DNA of 64,000 nt from Neobacillus novalis NBRC 102450 (GCF_001591805.1 NZ_BCVP01000002.1:1-64000); one strand, 5' to 3'. Numbered from the stretch's first letter, positions 52,146 through 62,270 are shown. The notes: generated by a model from the sequence alone, not told the origin. Numbers and translations are program-made.

Positions 52146-52994
52146 CTATCCTTTCGACTTTACTTTCATATTTGGACGCAGCTTCCGGATACTGATCATT
52201 ATCATAATGAGAAAAATAATCGTATAGGAAATCAAATAGGCTGCCGATAATGGAAAATCGATTCCTCCCCCAGATTGACTGGATAATTCCCTGAATGCAT
52301 TCGGTTCAAGAAAACCGAGGAGAATTATCATTGGGTTAAGCATCGCAAAGAAATAGGGAACGGGATTATTCGCGGCCATCCCCATTTGACTGACCGACAT
52401 TGATATCGCATATAGAAAGGCTGAACCCGCTGTTAGGAAAAGGGTTACCCCGTACGTACTAATCATCGCAATGATGGTTCTTCGGATAAGTGTCGAGAAG
52501 AAGATGCCAATACTTCCAAATGCAAGAATCGTAAAGATGTAATATCCTAGAATGGTGACTACCTGTCCGGGAGAAATTCCTCCAAACAGGAAGACAATAC
52601 TGTAAATAGGCATACTCGCCACTATCATCAGTAATAAAAACGAAACAGACGAAATCAATTTGCCTAAAATAATGCTCGTCGAGCTCTGATTCGTTGTTAA
52701 TAAAATATTTAATGTTTGCTTTTCCCGTTCACCACTAATGACTCCTGCCGTTAACCCCGGGGTAATAAACAGAATTAACCCCATTTGAATAAACGACAGC
52801 ATCATAAACATACTTCTGCTTTGATCTGGTCGAAACAGCCCCATCGGTGAGTTTTTGGTTTCTAAATAAATAAAGCCAATAATCAAGATGGAAAGGGCCA
52901 GTAAATAAAAAGCTAGACCGAGAAAGCCTTTAAATGAGCGGAACCTTAACTTAAATTCCTTATTTAAAACGGGATTAAGAAGAAGATTTCTCAT
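52146..52994 (-). CDS. ABC-2 type transporter permease
   Basis: A 282-residue permease with about six membrane helices. It begins with the family pattern NPVLNKEFKLRFRSFKGF, and SGEREKQTLNILLTT after the second helix is typical of ABC-2 permeases (GldF/NosY/YhaP-like). Overlaps the ATPase gene by four bases. Substrate unknown. Confidence 0.92.
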   Translation of the reverse strand: MRNLLLNPVLNKEFKLRFRSFKGFLGLAFYLLALSILIIGFIYLETKNSPMGLFRPDQSRSMFMMLSFIQMGLILFITPGLTAGVISGEREKQTLNILLTTNQSSTSIILGKLISSVSFLLLMIVASMPIYSIVFLFGGISPGQVVTILGYYIFTILAFGSIGIFFSTLIRRTIIAMISTYGVTLFLTAGSAFLYAISMSVSQMGMAANNPVPYFFAMLNPMIILLGFLEPNAFRELSSQSGGGIDFPLSAAYLISYTIIFLIMIMISIRKLRPNMKVKSKG

Positions 52995-53926
52995 GAAAGT
53001 TCCACCCCTTTCGTTATTTCCATAAAGACATCTTCGAGATTTGTTTCAATTTCCGAAAAGCTGACAATCGGGATATCATGCAAAAGAGCATTTTTTAACA
53101 ATTGTATTTGTTCTTCCACACTGCCATTAAACATAAATTGAAGCGATTCCCCATCATCCCGTTTCGCCAATTGGCTTACAAGCGGCTGGTCCTCGAAAAA
53201 ATTTACCGCTAGTTCCAATTCTCGGTACAGCTTGGCAATGATTAGCTTTTCTCCCCGAAGACGCTGCTGGATTTCATTAACTGACCCTTCCGCTACTAAT
53301 CGCCCTTGATCAATAATTCCGATGGTATCACACATTTCCGCAAGTTCAGGAAGAATATGTGAAGAGATTAAAATCGTTTTCCCCATATTCTTTAATTCTT
53401 TTAAGATTTCTCTCATTTCCACCCGTGCTCTCGGGTCAAGACCGGAAGCAGGCTCATCGAGAATCAGTACCTCCGGGTCATGGATCAAGGACCTTGCAAG
53501 GCAGAGCCGCTGCTTCATCCCCCTTGACAGCACATCGACATATGAATCTTGTTTTTGCGTTAAATTTACTAATTCAAGAAGCTGTGGAATCAATTTGCTT
53601 CGCTCACTCTGGCTGATCCCATAGCTTGCTCCATAGAAATCCAAATATTCGACAGTCTTTAACTGGTCATAGACACCAAAGAAATCGGGCATATAGCCTA
53701 TTTGGCTGCGGACAGCTTTTGGTTCCTTAGAAATATTATGGCCATTAATATACGCCGTTCCCGAAGTAGGAGATAACAATGTCGCTAAAATCGAAAAGGT
53801 AGTAGATTTGCCGGCACCATTTTGTCCAACAAAGCCAAAAACAGTACCCTTTTCTATTGTTAGATTTAATGAATCAAGGGCGGTAAATTTTCCGTATTTT
53901 TTGGTTAAATCGATGATTTCAATCAT
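52991..53926 (-). CDS. ABC transporter ATP-binding protein (GldA-like)
   Basis: A 311-residue ABC ATPase. Walker A GQNGAGKST at 34-42, Q-loop GYMPDFFGVYDQL, signature LSRGMKQRL, Walker B LILDEPASGLDP and the H-loop SSH are intact, followed by a C-terminal domain typical of ABC-2 exporters. Pairs with the adjacent permease. Overlaps the preceding gene's stop by four bases (ATGA). Confidence 0.95.
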   Translation of the reverse strand: MIEIIDLTKKYGKFTALDSLNLTIEKGTVFGFVGQNGAGKSTTFSILATLLSPTSGTAYINGHNISKEPKAVRSQIGYMPDFFGVYDQLKTVEYLDFYGASYGISQSERSKLIPQLLELVNLTQKQDSYVDVLSRGMKQRLCLARSLIHDPEVLILDEPASGLDPRARVEMREILKELKNMGKTILISSHILPELAEMCDTIGIIDQGRLVAEGSVNEIQQRLRGEKLIIAKLYRELELAVNFFEDQPLVSQLAKRDDGESLQFMFNGSVEEQIQLLKNALLHDIPIVSFSEIETNLEDVFMEITKGVELS

Positions 53927-56292
53927 TGGCTGATTTCCCCCTTTATTGAAAGCGCAGGCATCCTAACATGAGGGTCACCTTGTCCTGTTTTTATTAATTT
54001 TATGGTGATAACTCCATCCTTTGAAATAAACTCATCAAGATGTTCCTTGATGGTTGTATGCGAATTAGTTAACGGCAAGAATGTGCCGTTCGAATGATTT
54101 AGCAGTGAGCAGGTGATATTTGCACCTTGCCACGTAATCTCTAAATCTTTGAACTCATGTCTCATTTTTGGCAATTGGTTGGGGAGTTCCATGACATAAT
54201 CATATTCACCCTCATCAAGCTCCATTTCACGGCGATTTTCCGAACTATCATTAAAGAATCCGCCATGGATTGTATTAATATGGGTCCTTAGCATGTCATC
54301 CTTGATTGTAAATGGACCGGAAAACTTCGTGTCTAACGCTATTGTTTGATAGATTAAGCTTAATCCTTTTTTCGATTCGTTTTTTCCTTTAATATCTGCT
54401 TCAATAACTGAGTCCTTTGTGTAACCATATAGAATTGGTTGATTTTCCGATTGGGAATTGTTGTACAGATATTCAATCGCACCATACTCCATTCTTTCCC
54501 TTTTAAATTTGTCCACTTCCTGCTGGGAACTTGGAACCTGGTAGGAATTACCGGTACTGTATGGTCCAGCCAGATAATCCTGCTGGAATGTTTCGTTTAC
54601 CGTTAAACTTTCTCCACGCTTCAGCGCTCCGAGTTTAAACTTGTTGCTGCCTGACCAAATAAATACTTCTTCAAAATCGTATGGAAATTGATTAATGATT
54701 GTTCCAGTTAACTTTTTATTTTCATAGGTTAGCTTGATATCAAATTGACCCGCACTTTGCTTTGATGCATGCCCAAAATAGGTTCTAGTTGCCCAATATT
54801 CTACATTCGGAAAGGTAACACTGCTGGTTTTCCGGCCATTCTCGAGAACGGCATAACGTTTCCCATCACTTACAGCCATCGCAGTTGAACCGGGTACACC
54901 ATAGAATTTCCCTTTCGAAAATCCTACTTCATAATCACCGCCAGTGTTAGACAGGAAGGTAACAGCCTCAAGACCAGTTAACTGGTCATTTTCTGCTTTA
55001 TAAATTCCCGTTTGGTTCATTTGCGGTTTCGCAATCCTGTCCTTTGCCCCGATGGCAAAGATGCCAACGGATGATAGGACAGCAGCACCAATAATAATCC
55101 ACCAGGCATACTCGCGTTTATCCAGCCTTTTTAACAAGAAATAGAGAAACGGAGCAAGCAGCAGGAGATAAATGAACAGAAACAGACTAATCTGCCCCAC
55201 AGAAAACTGCGTGGACGAGAAATATTCATTGATCTCTGCGAATTCATTAAATAACATGTCAAATGGGTTTTGACCGCCATTTTGTAATTGAGACTTGGAC
55301 GTGTTACTAAGCATGGGGCTGGTGGCAAACCATTGTCCATATTCCTTCGAAGAAGAAAGCGGTTCATCACCGAGCGAAAATGCCGTTTGCCAAATTTCAC
55401 CTGCACCATAGCCTTTATGAATGACCATCGGTAAATCACCGCTTTTTACAGCAATATCAGCTCCCTTTTCGACTTGTCCAATAAAAACAGGGATTTGTTG
55501 AAAAGCAGGTAACGCCGGGGTTACCTGGAAGAACTTCGTATCGGCCGCTGCCTCTTTATCTGGTTTCATCGGCAGCACCTGATATAGGCTTCCATAGGAA
55601 CCAGCTGCATTTGGTTCCGCGCCAGCAATTAATTTCCCGCCGTTTTGAATCCAGTTCAGGATTGCTTGCTGCTGAGGCTTCTTTAACTTGGAAATTGCAA
55701 ACTCATCAATCAGTATGTAATCCAGTGAATCTAGGCCAAGTTCATCTTCAGGAACCATCTCCGAAGTGAGAACAATCGGCTCAATTTGATTAGTTAAGGC
55801 CATAACCTTTAGTTCTTTTAGTCGATCGGAATCCTCACTAAAAAAGCCCATTGTTCTTTTGTCAAGGTCGATATATTTAGGCTTCAAAATTTTATCGCCA
55901 ATAAAGTCTTGTTCGTGATCATCCTTCCAGCTGCCTTTATATAAGAAAATCGATTGTTTTAGCTGACTATTTTGGGAATAGTCTTCTGAAAGGGCTGGGA
56001 TTGAAAGCGAGTACGTTTTTTTACTCCCCTTCGGCACATCGATAGATAATAGTTTAGCTCCACTAGAATTATAGTTAGTAGCAAAGTTGAAAAGGATATC
56101 GCCGTTAAAATCAGCACCGCTGTTTTCAACTGTCACTTGAACAGGAAAGCCGCGCCCGCTTTTTACCTTTCCGTCAAAGCCTTCCTTAACTGCTATTCTG
56201 ATAAAATTACTTTCAGCCTTTGTTGGCTCGACTCCCTGGCTGACAAAAAAAAGACAAAACAACAAAATAAATAATAGCGCTTTCTTTAGCAA
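53923..56292 (-). CDS. Secreted/membrane protein of unknown family
   Basis: A 789-residue protein, first of the operon. The start is TTG 56292, seven bases after GAGGGGG; an in-frame extension of 19 codons upstream has no ribosome site. A signal peptide (LLFILLFCLFFV, likely cut after TKA) precedes a beta-sandwich domain and an alpha/beta region resembling a glutamine-amidotransferase fold (about 150-300, with LDYILIDEFA and NGGKLIAGAEP). Two membrane helices (about 366-388 and 396-416) lead to a 370-residue C-terminal region. The topology (outside - two helices - outside) and the neighbours suggest an envelope component of the ABC/MoxR/vWA system. No specific function recognised. Confidence 0.82.
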   Translation of the reverse strand: MLKKALLFILLFCLFFVSQGVEPTKAESNFIRIAVKEGFDGKVKSGRGFPVQVTVENSGADFNGDILFNFATNYNSSGAKLLSIDVPKGSKKTYSLSIPALSEDYSQNSQLKQSIFLYKGSWKDDHEQDFIGDKILKPKYIDLDKRTMGFFSEDSDRLKELKVMALTNQIEPIVLTSEMVPEDELGLDSLDYILIDEFAISKLKKPQQQAILNWIQNGGKLIAGAEPNAAGSYGSLYQVLPMKPDKEAAADTKFFQVTPALPAFQQIPVFIGQVEKGADIAVKSGDLPMVIHKGYGAGEIWQTAFSLGDEPLSSSKEYGQWFATSPMLSNTSKSQLQNGGQNPFDMLFNEFAEINEYFSSTQFSVGQISLFLFIYLLLLAPFLYFLLKRLDKREYAWWIIIGAAVLSSVGIFAIGAKDRIAKPQMNQTGIYKAENDQLTGLEAVTFLSNTGGDYEVGFSKGKFYGVPGSTAMAVSDGKRYAVLENGRKTSSVTFPNVEYWATRTYFGHASKQSAGQFDIKLTYENKKLTGTIINQFPYDFEEVFIWSGSNKFKLGALKRGESLTVNETFQQDYLAGPYSTGNSYQVPSSQQEVDKFKRERMEYGAIEYLYNNSQSENQPILYGYTKDSVIEADIKGKNESKKGLSLIYQTIALDTKFSGPFTIKDDMLRTHINTIHGGFFNDSSENRREMELDEGEYDYVMELPNQLPKMRHEFKDLEITWQGANITCSLLNHSNGTFLPLTNSHTTIKEHLDEFISKDGVITIKLIKTGQGDPHVRMPALSIKGEISQ

Positions 56293-56349
56293 AACAATTC
56301 CCCCTCTAAAAGCCTGTCTAATAAATAGACGAATAATTCTCTCTACCAC

Positions 56350-56451
56350 ACTACAATTTTAATAAAAATTTTATTTTTTCATCACATCCACAAAAATATC
56401 CTTTAGTGTATTTTTACACCTTTACCAAGAAAATGCAATTAGAATTTTACG
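56350..56451. other. AT-rich gap upstream of the accessory operon
   Basis: The roughly 160 bases between ftsY and the operon hold the ftsY terminator and an AT-rich stretch. A TTGCAT near 56435 has no convincing -10 partner at 17 bases (AAAAAT). The operon promoter could not be assigned to a known sigma factor by eye. Confidence 0.3.
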
Positions 56452-56490
56452 CAAAAAAAAAAAAAAACAGCAGGTTTAAGCTGCTGTTTT
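56452..56490 (-). terminator. Strong terminator of smc-ftsY
   Basis: Minus-strand stem AAAACAGCAG / CTGCTGTTTT around a 7-base loop, running into a tract of 15 U. It separates the smc-ftsY unit from the accessory operon. Confidence 0.93.
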
Positions 56491-56507
56491 CATCAATGCT
56501 CATTATA

Positions 56508-57494
56508 TTATTCTGTTTTTTCAATCTGATCGGCGAATAATCCATAGACATATCGTTCTGCATCAAATTCTTGAAGATCATCCATCTTTTCACCCAAGCC
56601 GACAAATTTCACCGGAATTTTCAATTCGTTGCGAATCGCCAGAACGATCCCGCCCTTCGCTGTTCCGTCCAATTTTGAGAGGACAATCCCGGTAACATCA
56701 GTTACTTCCTTAAAGGTTTTCGCCTGAATAAGCGCATTTTGCCCCGTTGTCGCATCAAGAACCAGGATGACTTCATGCGGGGCTCCCGGAATTTCCCTCT
56801 CAATCACACGCTTTACCTTTTCAAGTTCTTTCATTAAATTCACTTTATTTTGCAAACGGCCAGCTGTGTCACAGAGCAAAATATCTGCTTGGCGGGATTT
56901 GGCCGCAGATATAGCATCGTACATTACTGCTGCCGGGTCAGAGCCTTCAGCCTGTTTTATTACCTCAACGCCAACCCTTTCACCCCATACTTCAAGCTGT
57001 TCAATCGCGCCGGCACGAAAGGTATCACCCGCTGCCAGCAATACTTTTTTCCCTTCACTCTTGAACTTATAGCTAAGCTTGCCAATCGTCGTTGTTTTTC
57101 CAACACCATTGACCCCGACAAATAATATTACTGTCAGCCCGTCCTTCTGGATATTTAATTGTGAGGATAGCTCCTCCCCAGCATTGTAAATATCAACAAG
57201 CTTCTCGGAAATAACACTTTGAACTTCCTTCGGGTCTTGAATGTTGCGGCGTTTGACCTCCCTCTTAAGTTCATCGATCAGCTGCATAACCGTGTCAAAG
57301 CCGACATCGGCCTGAATTAAGATTTCCTCTAATTCTTCAAAGAAATCCTCATCGACTTTCCGGTATCTTGCGACAAGGTCATTGACCTTTCCGGAGAAGC
57401 TATCCCTTGTTTTCGTTAAACCCTCTTTAAACTTTTCTGTTACGCTATCGGTCGATTTCGTAATTTTTTCTTTTAACTTTTTAAAAAAGCTCAT
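56508..57494 (-). CDS. ftsY: SRP receptor FtsY
   Basis: A 328-residue SRP GTPase. A short basic N-terminus, the N domain, then the G domain with GVNGVGKTTTIGKL, DTAGRLQNKVNLM and LSKLDGTAKGG. The acidic A domain of E. coli FtsY is absent, as in Bacillus. It follows smc by 17 bases. Confidence 0.98.
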   Translation of the reverse strand: MSFFKKLKEKITKSTDSVTEKFKEGLTKTRDSFSGKVNDLVARYRKVDEDFFEELEEILIQADVGFDTVMQLIDELKREVKRRNIQDPKEVQSVISEKLVDIYNAGEELSSQLNIQKDGLTVILFVGVNGVGKTTTIGKLSYKFKSEGKKVLLAAGDTFRAGAIEQLEVWGERVGVEVIKQAEGSDPAAVMYDAISAAKSRQADILLCDTAGRLQNKVNLMKELEKVKRVIEREIPGAPHEVILVLDATTGQNALIQAKTFKEVTDVTGIVLSKLDGTAKGGIVLAIRNELKIPVKFVGLGEKMDDLQEFDAERYVYGLFADQIEKTE

Positions 57495-57511
57495 TTTCTC
57501 ACTTCCTTCAT

Positions 57512-60500
57512 TTATGTTTCTACAAGTTCCTTTGTATCCTCAAGACGGACAGAGACAAGCTTTGAAACGCCGGACTCCTTCATGGTTACCCCATAAAGGA
57601 CATCTGCTTCCTCCATCGTTCCTTTGCGGTGGGTAATCACAATAAACTGAGTTTCTGCACTATAGCGCTTTAAATATTGACTGAAGCGGTGGACATTGGC
57701 TTCATCCAGGGCTGCTTCTACCTCATCAAGAATACAGAACGGCACAGGACGGACCTTTAAAATCGAAAATAATAGCGCAATAGCGGTTAAGGCCCGTTCT
57801 CCACCCGATAATAGGCCAAGATTCTGGAGCTTTTTCCCCGGAGGCTGAGCAACAATTTCCACACCCGTATTTAATAAATCTTCTGGTACGGTAAGAACAA
57901 GATCTGCTCTCCCGCCGCCGAAAAGGGCCCGGAATGTCGGTTCGAAATGCTCGCGAATCCCGGTAAAGGTTTGTTCAAAGCGCTTTTTCATTTCTATATC
58001 CATTTCTTCAATGACTTGGTAAAGGGTGTCTTTTGCTTCTTGAAGGTCTGTCTTTTGTTCATTTAGGAACTGATAGCGCTCAGAGACACGATCATATTCT
58101 TCAATTGCCCCGAGATTGACAGACCCGAGCTCATCAATGGCTAGCTTGATCAGCTTGACTTTTTTCTTCGCCTCTTCAGGGGGAATGGTTAATGGATATT
58201 GCTCTTTTGCCCCTTCAAACGATAACAGGTATTCTTCTCGTAAATGAGCAAGTCGATTTTCTAACTCCACATCCAAGCGATTGATTTTCACTTCCTCATC
58301 CTTTAAAACGACAATCATCCCTTTATGGAGTCTCTTTAATTCTTTTGTCTCTAATTCAATATCTTCAAGCGCTCCCTGAAGCTGTAAACGTTCCTGTCTT
58401 CTCGCTGTAATTAACTGCAAGGTCGCTTCTTTATCCTGCTGCTTCGTTATTGCAGCTCTTTCTAGCTGTTCTTCTCCAGAAGAGCTGTTTGTCATTTCCG
58501 ATGTTAACAGGCTAAGATCCTCGCTGAAAACAGCCAGTTTTTGTTCACTTTCAGATAAATCATTTTTAATGAGCGTAAAGCGCTCCTTCGCATGAAGAAA
58601 TTGCTCATTTTTGGAAGCAAATTCGACTTTGAGGTCATTTATTTCATTCGTCAGCGTTTCTTTCGATGTCATGTCATTTGTCTTTTGTTCCGTGAGTTTT
58701 ATGATATGACCATCAAGTTGTGCAATAGTTCCCGTATAGGTCTCCAGGGCAATCGTTAATTCCGTTTTTCTTTTCAATAGCGCTGCCTGTTCATCACCCA
58801 ATTGCCCTTTTTCTAAATCATAAATAGCTAAACGGTCATTGATATTCTTTTCTCCAAGATCCGCTTCGCGAAGGTCACCCTTAATTGACTGTTCGTTTAA
58901 CCTAAGCTCTTCACCATTCATACGAATTTCTTCAAGATGTGCTTCCGCATGTTGAACATCCTGTTTCAGGGTTTTAACAACCAGCTCTAAGCCGGCTGTT
59001 TTTTCCTCCATTATGACCAGCTTAGCTTTTAAATCCTCAAGCTCCCCTTTTCGTGATAATAAAGAAGAGGTTTTTTGTTTTACTGCACCGCCTGTCATCG
59101 AACCGCCGGGATTAACGATATCACCGTCAAGTGTTACCAAACGAACGCGGTATTGGAGGATTTTCGCCAATTCATTGGCACCCTTCAGATCATTCGTTAT
59201 GACGACATTGCCCAGAAGGTTATTAATAACCTCGGTATACTTCTCGTCAAATTTCACAAGACTTACCGCCGGTCCAATTAACGCTGGATGGTTTTGAATG
59301 GAAGACAGCTGTGCCGGCGATAATGGTCTTCCTTTCATGACATTAAGCGGTAAAAAAGTGGCCCGGCCAAATGAATTCTGTTTTAAGAATTGGATGGCTG
59401 ATCGTGCATTTTGTTCAGTATCAACGACGATATGCTGCAGGGCACCCCCAAGGGCCGTTTCAAGTGCGGTTTCATACTTTTTAGGAACCGTTACAAGCTC
59501 AGCAACAGCCCCTTCGATTCCTTTCAGCTTATTTCCGCGTGCTTTTAGAACTTCTTTAACACCTTGGAAAAAACCTGAATAGTCTTCTTCCAACTCTTCA
59601 AGCATTTCTTTTCGAGATTTAGCCTGCTGAAGGAGCTGATAGGCTTGATACAACGTCTTTTCTTGTTTTTGATAATTACCTTTTATCGTTTCAAGCTTCC
59701 GCTGCTGGTCACGAAAGGTGCCAACCTGATTCGCTAATTTTTCTTGAATGGCTTCTAATTTCGATTGAATTTCAAACTTTTTCGTTTGCGCGATTTGTCG
59801 TTCCTGAAGGTATTTTTCATTTTCTGCATCAAGTCGAGCATTTTTTCTCTCCTGGTGCTCAAGCTGTTGTTCAATGTATTTTACTTCATTTTTGGCGCCA
59901 GCTTGATCATTTAACAGTTCAATGTATTCACTTTTTAAGCTTTCGATTTTTTCATCGATATTTTCAGAAAATAATAGTAGTTTTTCTCGCTTCTCTTTTA
60001 GGCTTGTTTGTAATAATTTAACTTGTCCATCAAGTACCTTAACTGACTCAGCATGTGTTTCCTGTGTATTCTTAAGCTGGCTGATTCGCTCGGTTAGTTC
60101 GGAAATATTCGTTTTTAGCTGCTCTTTATTTTGGGCTGCATTTTTCTTTCTTTCCTTTAAAACCTCTTTACGGCCTTCTAGCTTTTCAAGTTCCTCACTT
60201 GCATACAGAAGAACATTTTGCAAATCAGTAACTGACTCATCTATAGCCGCTATTTGGTCTCGTGTTTCGACTATTTTCGCTTCTTTTACTTGAAGAAGTG
60301 TGGACATCTTCAGTTCCTCTTGCTGATGTTCTTCGAGTTGATTGGAGAGGTTTTCCCATTTCTTATGGAGGTCTTCTACTTCATAAACGGTTAGGGCAAC
60401 CTCAATTTTTTCAAGTGCCGCTTTTTTCTCTAAAAAATCTTTGGCCATTGACGCTTGAATTTGCAAAGGCTCAACTTGGCTCTCAAGCTCATGTAAAATA

Positions 60501-61078
60501 TCATTGACTCGGTTTAAATTGTCCTGCGTTTCAAACAATTTAATCTCCGCTTTTTTCTTACGATTTTTATATTTTAGCACCCCTGCCGCTTCTTCAAAAA
60601 TCGTCCTGCGGTCTTCTGCTTTACTATTTAAAATTTCTTCTACTTTTCCCTGGCTGATAATCGAAAACGCTTCCCTGCCTAGCCCGGAATCCATAAATAA
60701 ATCAATGATATCCTTTAGCCTGCAAGCCTGTTTATTGATAGAAAATTCACTTTCACCCGAGCGTGACACCCTCCTTGTCACACTTACTTCATTGTAATCA
60801 ATCGCTAATCCTTGGTCTTGATTGTCCAATGTGAGTGTCACTTCAGCAATATTGAGGGCTTTTCTTGAATCACTGCCAGCAAAAATAATATCTTCCATTT
60901 TACTGCCTCTTAACGATTTAGCCGACTGTTCCCCCAAAACCCAGCGGATTGCGTCGGTGATATTACTTTTGCCGCTGCCATTCGGGCCCACTACAGCTGT
61001 TACTCCAGGGACAAAATCAACACTAATGCGGTCAGCAAAAGATTTAAAGCCAATAATGTCCAACCGTTTTAAAAACAT
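57512..61078 (-). CDS. smc: Chromosome partition protein Smc
   Basis: An 1188-residue SMC ATPase. The N-terminal head has Walker A GPNGSGKSN. Two long coiled coils flank a hinge (about residues 510-660, with ALGGALQHIVVDTEQNA and GRATFLPLN). The C-terminal head carries the ABC signature LSGGERALTA and Walker B ILDEVEAALD. With ScpA and ScpB it forms the bacterial condensin that loads at parS sites. Length matches B. subtilis Smc (1186). Downstream of rnc. Confidence 0.99.
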   Translation of the reverse strand: MFLKRLDIIGFKSFADRISVDFVPGVTAVVGPNGSGKSNITDAIRWVLGEQSAKSLRGSKMEDIIFAGSDSRKALNIAEVTLTLDNQDQGLAIDYNEVSVTRRVSRSGESEFSINKQACRLKDIIDLFMDSGLGREAFSIISQGKVEEILNSKAEDRRTIFEEAAGVLKYKNRKKKAEIKLFETQDNLNRVNDILHELESQVEPLQIQASMAKDFLEKKAALEKIEVALTVYEVEDLHKKWENLSNQLEEHQQEELKMSTLLQVKEAKIVETRDQIAAIDESVTDLQNVLLYASEELEKLEGRKEVLKERKKNAAQNKEQLKTNISELTERISQLKNTQETHAESVKVLDGQVKLLQTSLKEKREKLLLFSENIDEKIESLKSEYIELLNDQAGAKNEVKYIEQQLEHQERKNARLDAENEKYLQERQIAQTKKFEIQSKLEAIQEKLANQVGTFRDQQRKLETIKGNYQKQEKTLYQAYQLLQQAKSRKEMLEELEEDYSGFFQGVKEVLKARGNKLKGIEGAVAELVTVPKKYETALETALGGALQHIVVDTEQNARSAIQFLKQNSFGRATFLPLNVMKGRPLSPAQLSSIQNHPALIGPAVSLVKFDEKYTEVINNLLGNVVITNDLKGANELAKILQYRVRLVTLDGDIVNPGGSMTGGAVKQKTSSLLSRKGELEDLKAKLVIMEEKTAGLELVVKTLKQDVQHAEAHLEEIRMNGEELRLNEQSIKGDLREADLGEKNINDRLAIYDLEKGQLGDEQAALLKRKTELTIALETYTGTIAQLDGHIIKLTEQKTNDMTSKETLTNEINDLKVEFASKNEQFLHAKERFTLIKNDLSESEQKLAVFSEDLSLLTSEMTNSSSGEEQLERAAITKQQDKEATLQLITARRQERLQLQGALEDIELETKELKRLHKGMIVVLKDEEVKINRLDVELENRLAHLREEYLLSFEGAKEQYPLTIPPEEAKKKVKLIKLAIDELGSVNLGAIEEYDRVSERYQFLNEQKTDLQEAKDTLYQVIEEMDIEMKKRFEQTFTGIREHFEPTFRALFGGGRADLVLTVPEDLLNTGVEIVAQPPGKKLQNLGLLSGGERALTAIALLFSILKVRPVPFCILDEVEAALDEANVHRFSQYLKRYSAETQFIVITHRKGTMEEADVLYGVTMKESGVSKLVSVRLEDTKELVET

Positions 61079-61133
61079 CTTTAATCCTCCCTATGCTTTT
61101 CAGGGATTTCTCCTGCAAACACTTAAGTTTTTT

Positions 61134-61874
61134 CTAGGTTGTTTTTGTTTTTAATACATCCAGTGCCATTTGCGCGGCATGCTGCTCCGCTTCTTTCTTG
61201 GATTTTCCAGTCCCCACACCTAATTCTTTACCATTCAATGATACCTTGGAAACAAACTCTTTACTATGGGCAGGTCCTTTTTCCTGAAGGACACGATATT
61301 CAATCGTACCGGCTGCATCCCTTTGAATCAGTTCCTGTAATTGACTTTTAAAATCCATCACATGAGAAAAAGCACCAGCATTAATTTTAGGAAAGACGGT
61401 CTGCTCAAGGAAGGTAATGACGGCTTCAATTCCTTGGTCTAAATAAAGGGCACCAATAAATGCCTCAAATACGTCAGCAAGCAAGGCTGGACGCTCTCTT
61501 CCGCCTGTCATCTCTTCTCCTTTGCCAAGCAAAATGAGTTTTCCAAAATTAAGCTCGTTGGCAAAAGCTACAAGCGATGGCTCACAGACAATCGCAGCTC
61601 GGAGCTTCGTCAATTCCCCTTCGGTCATCGTTGCATATTTTTTGAAGAGGAATTGCGAAACAGTAAGCTCCAGTACGGCATCTCCTAAAAATTCAAGTCT
61701 TTCATTATCTTCGAAAGGCTTTCTGCGATGCTCATTCACATAGGATGAATGAGTAAAAGCTTGTTTTAATAATTTCTCGTTTCCAATCTTAATTCCAATT
61801 TTGTTTTGAAAATCTTGAAATTGATTTTCCTTTGCGCGATTATTCATCTCTTTTTCCTTGCCATTTTTGCGCAT
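61134..61874 (-). CDS. rnc: Ribonuclease III
   Basis: A 246-residue RNase III. The catalytic domain has [13 protein letters not shown] (key acidic residues E and D) and [17 protein letters not shown]-terminal dsRNA-binding domain (about 170-245) follows. The start is ATG 61874 after GGTGGAG; the GTG four codons upstream overlaps that site. Between acpP and rnc lie two hairpin terminators. A weak promoter (TTTGAT-16-TATAGG) may lie near 61915-61943. Confidence 0.97.
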   Translation of the reverse strand: MRKNGKEKEMNNRAKENQFQDFQNKIGIKIGNEKLLKQAFTHSSYVNEHRRKPFEDNERLEFLGDAVLELTVSQFLFKKYATMTEGELTKLRAAIVCEPSLVAFANELNFGKLILLGKGEEMTGGRERPALLADVFEAFIGALYLDQGIEAVITFLEQTVFPKINAGAFSHVMDFKSQLQELIQRDAAGTIEYRVLQEKGPAHSKEFVSKVSLNGKELGVGTGKSKKEAEQHAAQMALDVLKTKTT

Positions 61875-61935
61875 TAAAGTCTCCACCTTGCATATTATTT
61901 ACACACTTCTACCCTATAGTTTAAGAAAGTTTTAA

Positions 61936-62021
61936 TCAAAACGCAAAGAAACTTGGCAGATAGGTTACTCTACCAAGTTCTATCATACAGAATAAAGCTC
62001 CGTTTGAAAACGGAGCTTTAT
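61936..62021 (-). terminator. Tandem terminators after acpP
   Basis: Two minus-strand hairpins in series. The first, nearest acpP, has a perfect stem AAAGCTCCGTTT / AACGGAGCTTT (61990-62021). The second, AACTTGGTAG / CTGCCAAGTT (61950-61979), is followed by TTCTTTGCGTTTTG. Confidence 0.75.
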
Positions 62022-62036
62022 GGATAAATCCAACGA

Positions 62037-62270
62037 TTATTTCGTGCTATTTATGTAATTAACAGCATCACCAACTGTGCCGATTTTTTCAGCATCCTCG
62101 TCAGAAATCTCCATATCGAACTCATCTTCTAATTCCATTACTAGTTCAACTACATCTAGGGAATCAGCGCCAAGATCATCTTTAAATGAAGCTTCAAGCT
62201 TTACTTGAGACTCATCAACACCTAAGCGGTCAACGATGATTTTTGTTACACGTTCTAATACCTCTGCCAT
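62037..62270 (-). CDS. acpP: Acyl carrier protein
   Basis: A 77-residue ACP. The phosphopantetheine attachment serine is in [19 protein letters not shown]. The protein is strongly acidic, as expected. It carries growing acyl chains in fatty acid synthesis. It follows fabG by 59 bases and also has its own candidate promoter. AGGTGA precedes the ATG. Confidence 0.98.
   Translation of the reverse strand: MAEVLERVTKIIVDRLGVDESQVKLEASFKDDLGADSLDVVELVMELEDEFDMEISDEDAEKIGTVGDAVNYINSTK

Noticed and set aside
44107..56292. The accessory operon as a recent mobile island or prophage
   Set aside because: No integrase, transposase, tRNA target or flanking direct repeat is visible, and base composition and codon use look like the neighbours; a stable lineage-specific operon fits better.
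56453..56467. A run of 15 A as a possible sequencing error or phase-variable tract
   Set aside because: It lies outside coding sequence and is the U-tract of a strong terminator, so length change would not alter a protein.
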